A stretch of 5,547 nucleotides of DNA from Nitrososphaerota archaeon (GTDB lineage Archaea; Thermoproteota; Nitrososphaeria; Nitrososphaerales; CADDZS01). The stretch spans positions 5,147 to 10,693 of the forward strand of contig JABDCJ010000072.1 of NCBI GenBank assembly GCA_013288145.1, in the 5' to 3' direction. Of the stretch, positions 1-3,312 are shown piece after piece (position 1 is the first letter of the stretch; each line of letters starts with the position of its first letter). The notes under the pieces were generated by a model that was not told the origin of the DNA, ran no database searches, and saw only the letters and a program-made list of their open reading frames with translations. The position numbers were made by a program, and so were the translations under genes.

Positions 1-170
1 TTCGTACGAAGGTTCGCATTCAGACTTTCAATGACTTCGGAAGCAACATCACTTTCTATCAGCGCGACTTCAAAATCCCAGAGGAATGCATCGATGTCTT
101 CTTTGGAAAGTGTTGTGTGAGTTGCGATTTTCGCGAGAGATCCGAGAGCAGATTTCAGCTTGTCAAACAA
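1..170 (-). CDS. ftsY: Signal recognition particle receptor FtsY, N-terminal part only (runs off the left edge)
   Basis: FtsY is the SRP receptor GTPase. It binds the SRP54-ribosome complex at the inner face of the membrane and passes nascent membrane and secreted proteins to the Sec translocon. Only 56 codons lie in the window, read right to left. The peptide begins MFDKLKSALG and continues through LSKEDIDAFLWDFEVALIES and DVASEVIESL. This is the helical N domain that opens archaeal FtsY, including its typical L-hydrophobic-E-x-DVA segment. The GTPase G domain lies outside the window. An in-frame TAA at 180-182 leaves TTG at 168-170 as the only plausible start. An AGGT (182-185 on the minus strand) lies 11 bases upstream as a weak ribosome binding site. 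The gene follows pfdA by 30 bases on the same strand, the usual archaeal order. The identification rests on a short N domain plus context, so it is strong but not absolute. Confidence 0.88.
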   Translation of the reverse strand, partial: MFDKLKSALGSLAKIATHTTLSKEDIDAFLWDFEVALIESDVASEVIESLNANLRT

Positions 171-200
171 GTTGAAAAATTACCTGCCCAAGAAACTGGG

Positions 201-665
201 TTATGCCTGTCCGGTTAGTCTTTGCAAAACCGCGCGGCTTGATTCCAACCGCGATCCGATCTCCCGCCGCTGTTGTTCGAGGGCGGAAGCTGCGCGCTCT
301 AACTCTTTCTCCCTTGCCTGGAGAAAAGCCTTCGACGAATCAAGGTCTTTCTCGATTGCAACGCCAGCGCCAACGCTAAGTATCAAGCGCTTTGCTTCGA
401 CATCAGAAACTGGTAACAACAATCCTCCGCCAATCGGGATCAACAAATCGGTTTTCGGAGATTGCGACAGGGCATCAACGGCTTGAATTGCCGCTCTAAA
501 GTCCGACAAGCCAGCAGAAGCTGCTTGAATCCTGTTCACAATGTCATTGTAGTATGCCTCAAGCGTTTGTATTTCGGAAACTAACTGATTCAGCTGCCGC
601 TCCGCCTGTTCTTCGGTCATCTGATTTTGTGAATTGTAAATCGGAAGAGAAGCTCTGTTGCTCAT
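201..665 (-). CDS. pfdA: Prefoldin subunit alpha (GimC alpha)
   Basis: Prefoldin is a cytosolic hexamer of two alpha and four beta subunits. It holds unfolded nascent chains in coiled-coil tentacles and delivers them to the group II chaperonin (thermosome). The 154-residue product has the expected plan: an N-terminal coiled coil (about residues 16-66, rich in Q, E, L), a central pair of beta hairpins (about 73-105, with LLIPIGGGLLLPV and SVGAGVAIEKDL), and a C-terminal coiled coil (about 106-152). The GVAIEKDLD signature is typical of the alpha subunit rather than beta. The length is normal to slightly long; the first 15 residues look like an extra tail. ATG at 663-665 is the first start after an in-frame TGA at 669-671, and Met16 (MTEEQAERQ) is a possible alternative start. 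The gene sits between eif6 and ftsY, as in many archaea. Confidence 0.95.
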   Translation of the reverse strand: MSNRASLPIYNSQNQMTEEQAERQLNQLVSEIQTLEAYYNDIVNRIQAASAGLSDFRAAIQAVDALSQSPKTDLLIPIGGGLLLPVSDVEAKRLILSVGAGVAIEKDLDSSKAFLQAREKELERAASALEQQRREIGSRLESSRAVLQRLTGQA

Positions 666-730
666 TTTTCAAAAACTCAGGTCCTTTTTGACTAATTCCT
701 GATTGTTCGTGCTTCTCATTTATGCCTTTT

Positions 731-1396
731 TTAGCCAAATGCCCGGCTGAGAATGACGAGCTCTGAACCGCGCGTCTGAGTTCCCACGAGAACGCCCGAA
801 GTATTTCCGACGAATCCTGAACTAACGAAAGGAACTCCGCCGTTTATGGTGGCAGGTTCCGGATCAAATCCCAGAGTTTCTCCTATAGCATTTATTTCGG
901 ACTCGGTAGCTATTGGATGGACCAAAGCACCGGAGTTTGTCGCCGAGATCATCGCGCCGACTTGAATAAAGGAACCGATCCTCATTTTCCTTACTGGTAC
1001 CTCAAGTGCTCTCTCTACGTCTCTGGCGGACTCGTCACTGAAAACATCGGAAATTATCGCTCCATGATCATTAGCTGTCATCAAGTTGCCGATCGAAGTA
1101 AACCGGGATTCCAATCTCAGGACGTTTTGTTCGGTGGATTCTGCAAGATTTCTTACCTCTTCGTCCTCAGATAATCGGGACAAGATTATCCCCTTGCTAT
1201 TAGCGGAGGACAGGGGGCCCAGGAGTCTCGAACCACCGATCGAGGCAGGAATCGTCTTAACGCCCAGAAGTTCGACGATCTTGTCGTTTTTTGTCTTCGG
1301 CAGACCATAGGGAACTAGGCAGAATTTCTCGTTGGCTTTCAGAAAGATTCCAATATTCGCGCTTCTGTAGATGTCAAATAGATGTATGTCTGTCAA
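731..1396 (-). CDS. eif6: Translation initiation factor 6 (aIF6), ribosome anti-association factor
   Basis: aIF6 binds the 50S subunit on the face that meets the small subunit and prevents premature joining; its eukaryotic counterpart also acts in late large-subunit maturation. The 221-residue protein matches the family length. It shows the five-fold pentein repeat, each unit ending in a recognisable N/G-hydrophobic strand: ANIGIFLKANEKFCLVP (13-29), GPLSSANSKGIILS (60-73), GNLMTANDHGAIIS (103-116), GAMISATNSGALVH (147-160) and the C-terminal GFVGNTSGVLVG (194-205). GGVPFVSSG (186-194) is also typical. The start is TTG at 1394-1396. The frame stays open for 38 further codons upstream, to TAG at 1511-1513, but contains no ATG, GTG or TTG. 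AAGGAA on the minus strand (1401-1406) could serve as a close-set ribosome binding site. This is the first gene of the leftward cluster. Confidence 0.97.
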   Translation of the reverse strand: MTDIHLFDIYRSANIGIFLKANEKFCLVPYGLPKTKNDKIVELLGVKTIPASIGGSRLLGPLSSANSKGIILSRLSEDEEVRNLAESTEQNVLRLESRFTSIGNLMTANDHGAIISDVFSDESARDVERALEVPVRKMRIGSFIQVGAMISATNSGALVHPIATESEINAIGETLGFDPEPATINGGVPFVSSGFVGNTSGVLVGTQTRGSELVILSRAFG

Positions 1397-1426
1397 GAGA
1401 TTCCTTTTGCCTTGGGCTTTGATGGG

Positions 1427-1434
1427 ATAATAAT
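1427..1434 (-). promoter_or_regulatory. Candidate TATA box for the eif6-pfdA-ftsY cluster
   Basis: On the minus strand these bases read ATTATTAT, about 31 bases before the eif6 TTG. The archaeal TATA box is centred about 25 bases before the transcription start, which would put the start only a few bases upstream of the TTG and give a very short leader. The placement fits, but the match to a TATA/BRE consensus is loose and rests on position. Confidence 0.35.
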
Positions 1435-1599
1435 CGTGAAAAATTGTCTGTTGGCCGGTTAGTTGAGAGTTGCGTTTTGCTTGTCTTTTATCTATTCTGC
1501 CAATGGTTTCCTATGAATCCGATGGAATTACTGCCTTTCATGAAGACAGGGCAGCCCGACCGGACACAGTACTAATAGAATTGAGACCCAATCGATACC

Positions 1600-1607
1600 A
1601 ATTATAG
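1600..1607 (+). promoter_or_regulatory. Candidate TATA box for the unknown plus-strand gene
   Basis: AATTATAG lies 41 bases before the ATG at 1649. An archaeal start site about 25 bases downstream would leave a leader of about 20 bases containing AGGT (1634-1637), 11 bases before the ATG. That is a weak ribosome binding site of the same form and spacing as that of ftsY. Inference from position and base composition only. Confidence 0.35.
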
Positions 1608-1637
1608 GTTAGGTCAAAGACCACCAAGAAGTTAGGT
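1608..1637 (+). repeat. Direct repeat GTTAGGT (two copies) flanking a GGTC-AAA-GACC inverted repeat
   Basis: GTTAGGT occurs at 1608-1614 and again at 1631-1637, start to start 23 bases, close to two DNA helical turns. Between and overlapping the first copy, 1612-1622 reads GGTC-AAA-GACC, a perfect inverted repeat with a three-base centre. The block lies immediately downstream of the candidate TATA box of the unknown gene, where a repressor could act. The second copy may simply be the ribosome binding region. Seven-base repeats can arise by chance. Confidence 0.3.
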
Positions 1638-1648
1638 AACTCCGCAAT

Positions 1649-2053
1649 ATGAGAACAGGTTCGGTGGGTAACCGGAGCGCTGAAGATATGGTGCGCACTC
1701 TCCCTGCAGAAAAGAAATTAGCTATTTCGGAGATTAGAAAAGAACTATTGGATAAGGGATATCTTGAGGAGGTTGAGTACGACCAGATCAATATTGAACC
1801 CGTTTTAATTTATTCAAGATCAGAAAAACAAGTTGTTTTCCTTAGACACAAGTGGGAAACAAGCGCATCTATTCCACTACGAAATCTCGACGACCAGGAG
1901 AAAAACGAAGCTGAGTTAGAAAAGAAATTCGGTGGTGTAATCGTTAGCGATGAAAACGAAAATCGATTTTTGAAATTTACTTTGCCAGAACATTGTTCTG
2001 ATTTTCTTATTGTCCTAGGCAAAATTTCATCCGCTGCCGATTCTAAAATCTAG
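1649..2053 (+). CDS. Small charged protein of unknown function
   Basis: I do not recognise this 134-residue protein. It has no signal peptide, membrane segment, cysteine pair or nucleotide-binding motif. The N-terminal third is helical and charged (about 14-45, KLAISEIRKELLDKGYLEEV), the middle has short hydrophobic strands (INIEPVLIYSR, KQVVFLRHKW), followed by an acidic-basic helix (about 80-93, DDQEKNEAELEKKFGG) and two further strand-like stretches (GVIVSD, SDFLIVLGKI). This suggests a small soluble alpha/beta protein. The codon pattern is orderly and the opposite strand offers only a shorter, less protein-like frame. An in-frame TAA at 1637-1639 makes ATG 1649 the earliest start. Met14 (ATG 1688) is a serious alternative because GGAG (1674-1677) precedes it by 10 bases. 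The gene is more AT-rich than carAB, lies 116 bases before carA on the same strand and has no obvious link to it. Confidence 0.65.
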   Translation: MRTGSVGNRSAEDMVRTLPAEKKLAISEIRKELLDKGYLEEVEYDQINIEPVLIYSRSEKQVVFLRHKWETSASIPLRNLDDQEKNEAELEKKFGGVIVSDENENRFLKFTLPEHCSDFLIVLGKISSAADSKI

Positions 2054-2117
2054 ATCGAAACTGAAAAGGAAATTAATCGGAGATCTCCAAAGAAGGAAAA
2101 ATTCTGAATTGGGTCGA

Positions 2118-2131
2118 AGAGAAATTTCTCT
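2118..2131. repeat. 14-base perfect palindrome upstream of the carA TATA-like box
   Basis: AGAGAAATTTCTCT is identical to its reverse complement over 14 bases. It ends 13 bases before the TATA-like TTAAATAG. Perfect dyads of this size are a usual form of binding site for a dimeric archaeal regulator of the Lrp/AsnC or winged-helix type. Its place upstream of TATA would favour activation, or repression by blocking TFB/BRE contact. No function is shown by the sequence itself. Confidence 0.4.
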
Positions 2132-2144
2132 CCACTCAATATTG

Positions 2145-2152
2145 TTAAATAG
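2145..2152 (+). promoter_or_regulatory. Candidate TATA box of carAB, implying a leaderless carA mRNA
   Basis: TTAAATAG lies about 22 bases (centre to start) before the carA TTG at 2170. With the archaeal spacing of about 25 bases, transcription would begin at or within a few bases of the start codon. That agrees with the lack of a properly spaced ribosome binding site: only AAAGGG, directly abutting the TTG, is present. Confidence 0.45.
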
Positions 2153-2169
2153 GATTTTCCTCCAAAGGG

Positions 2170-3303
2170 TTGAGGGTTCCGTCCTCGAATCACGATTCGT
2201 TCCCGCTAAAGCTCGTACTTGATGACGGATCGATTTTTGACGGTTATTCGTTCGGGTACAGCTCCGAGTCTCCAGTTGTCGGGGAAGTAGTATTCAACAC
2301 CGGAATGGTTGGATACACTGAAACTATGACAGATCCATCTTATGCTGGCCAAATTCTATGTTTTACATACCCTTTAATTGGAAACTATGGTGTTTCTGAT
2401 TATTTATTCGACGAAAATGGAATTTGTCTGGGATTTGAATCCACGGGAATCAAGACTAGAGGAATAATTGTCGAACAGTCAGCAAAGGAACCATCGCATT
2501 ACAAGATGTCGCGCACCCTGGGTCAGTGGATGAAATCGGAGGCGATATCTGGAATAGAGGGTGTAGATACTAGAGAACTTACCTTGCATCTAAGAGAAAG
2601 AGGAGTGATGATGGGCGCGATTACCAGAAACCCCGAAGAAGGTATGCGCGCAATTCGCTCGGCGGGCGATTACTCTTCTATTGATTTTTGCAAGCTCGTT
2701 TCAACAAAATCTCGCAATGTCTTCGGCAAGAACTTGAATGGAAAAATCGCGATTGTTGACTGTGGGTTGAAGATGAACATTGTAAGGAGTTTGGTGCAAA
2801 GAGGTTTCGAGGTGACGGTTTTTCCATATGAGACAAGATTCGATCAAATCTCCTCCGGCTTCAATGGACTTATCGTAAGCAATGGTCCGGGAGACCCGAA
2901 AAACTGCGCGACTGCCGTAGATCTTTCCCGCAATGCCATCGATATTGGACTTCCGACCCTTGGAATATGTCTTGGCACACAGATAATTGCCCTCTCCCAA
3001 GGCGCTGATACATACAAGTTAAAGTATGGACACCGGGGTCAGAACAAGCCCTGCATTGATCTCAAAACCGGCCGCAGCCTTGTAACAAGCCAAAACCACG
3101 GATACACGGTGGACGAAAAATCCTTGGAAGGAACCGGATTAGAGCCGTGGTTTGTAAATGCCGACGACAAAACGATAGAAGGTTTGATTCACAGGAGCAA
3201 GCCATGCATTTCCGTCCAGTTTCATCCCGAAGCATCGCCAGGACCCATTGATGCAGGTTATGTCTTTGATATTTTCAAAGATCTCGTTGCGCAATCAAAT
3301 TGA
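2170..3303 (+). CDS. carA: Carbamoyl-phosphate synthetase small subunit (glutamine amidotransferase)
   Basis: CarA hydrolyses glutamine and channels the ammonia to CarB for carbamoyl phosphate synthesis, the first step of pyrimidine and arginine production. The 377 residues cover the full family length. The N-terminal CarA-specific domain (about 12-150) carries GEVVFNTGMVGYTETMTDPS and GVDTRELTLHLRERG. A class I amidotransferase domain follows (about 192-372). The catalytic triad is visible: nucleophile Cys267 in GICLGTQ, and His352 and Glu354 in QFHPEASPGP. NGPGDP (238-243), YGHRG (286-290) and TSQNHGY (306-312) are also present. An in-frame TAA at 2146-2148 leaves TTG 2170 as the only reasonable start, and the next ATG (codon 46) would cut into the conserved domain. 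The stop is nine bases before carB, so the two are surely co-transcribed. No key residue is missing. Confidence 0.98.
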   Translation: MRVPSSNHDSFPLKLVLDDGSIFDGYSFGYSSESPVVGEVVFNTGMVGYTETMTDPSYAGQILCFTYPLIGNYGVSDYLFDENGICLGFESTGIKTRGIIVEQSAKEPSHYKMSRTLGQWMKSEAISGIEGVDTRELTLHLRERGVMMGAITRNPEEGMRAIRSAGDYSSIDFCKLVSTKSRNVFGKNLNGKIAIVDCGLKMNIVRSLVQRGFEVTVFPYETRFDQISSGFNGLIVSNGPGDPKNCATAVDLSRNAIDIGLPTLGICLGTQIIALSQGADTYKLKYGHRGQNKPCIDLKTGRSLVTSQNHGYTVDEKSLEGTGLEPWFVNADDKTIEGLIHRSKPCISVQFHPEASPGPIDAGYVFDIFKDLVAQSN

Positions 3304-3312
3304 GAGAAAATT

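Larger units (their letters stand above)
1397..1648. other. Divergent intergenic region between eif6 and the plus-strand unknown gene
   Basis: These 252 bases separate the leftward translation cluster from the rightward genes and should carry both promoters. I see no tRNA, rRNA or snoRNA-like fold. Only tiny open frames are present: a 34-codon ATG frame (1503-1607) and a 20-codon one (1513-1575), both without a ribosome binding site. TATA-like elements lie at 1427-1434 (read on minus) and 1600-1607 (plus). Close to the plus-strand gene are a duplicated GTTAGGT heptamer and a short inverted repeat. Confidence 0.6.
2054..2169 (+). promoter_or_regulatory. carA upstream region with two perfect palindromes
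   Basis: These 116 bases between the unknown gene and carA contain no open frame of note. They hold GGAGATCTCC (2079-2088), AGAGAAATTTCTCT (2118-2131), the TATA-like TTAAATAG (2145-2152) and AGGA-TTT-TCCT (2151-2161). No hairpin followed by a T run is present, so no terminator for the upstream gene is called. The region is the natural place for the carAB promoter and its control. Confidence 0.5.

Noticed and set aside
160..486. Plus-strand open frame of 108 codons opposite pfdA and ftsY
   Set aside because: It lies antisense to two genes with clear family motifs and its product resembles no known protein; it is a shadow frame.
917..1310. Two plus-strand frames opposite eif6
   Set aside because: Both are antisense to a full-length aIF6 with all five pentein repeats, and neither translation has protein-like features.
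1397..1648. tRNA, box C/D RNA or CRISPR repeat in the divergent region
   Set aside because: No cloverleaf arms, no paired RTGATGA/CTGA boxes and no repeat-spacer pattern were visible.
1609..2022. Minus-strand frames opposite the unknown gene, considered as possible remnants of the missing L31e/L39e genes
   Set aside because: The translations are Ser/Phe-rich and show no L31e or L39e motifs; the plus-strand frame is longer and better composed.
2079..2088. GGAGATCTCC as a terminator for the unknown gene
   Set aside because: There is no loop beyond the dyad centre and no T run afterwards; it reads A-rich downstream. It is more likely a protein-binding dyad or chance.
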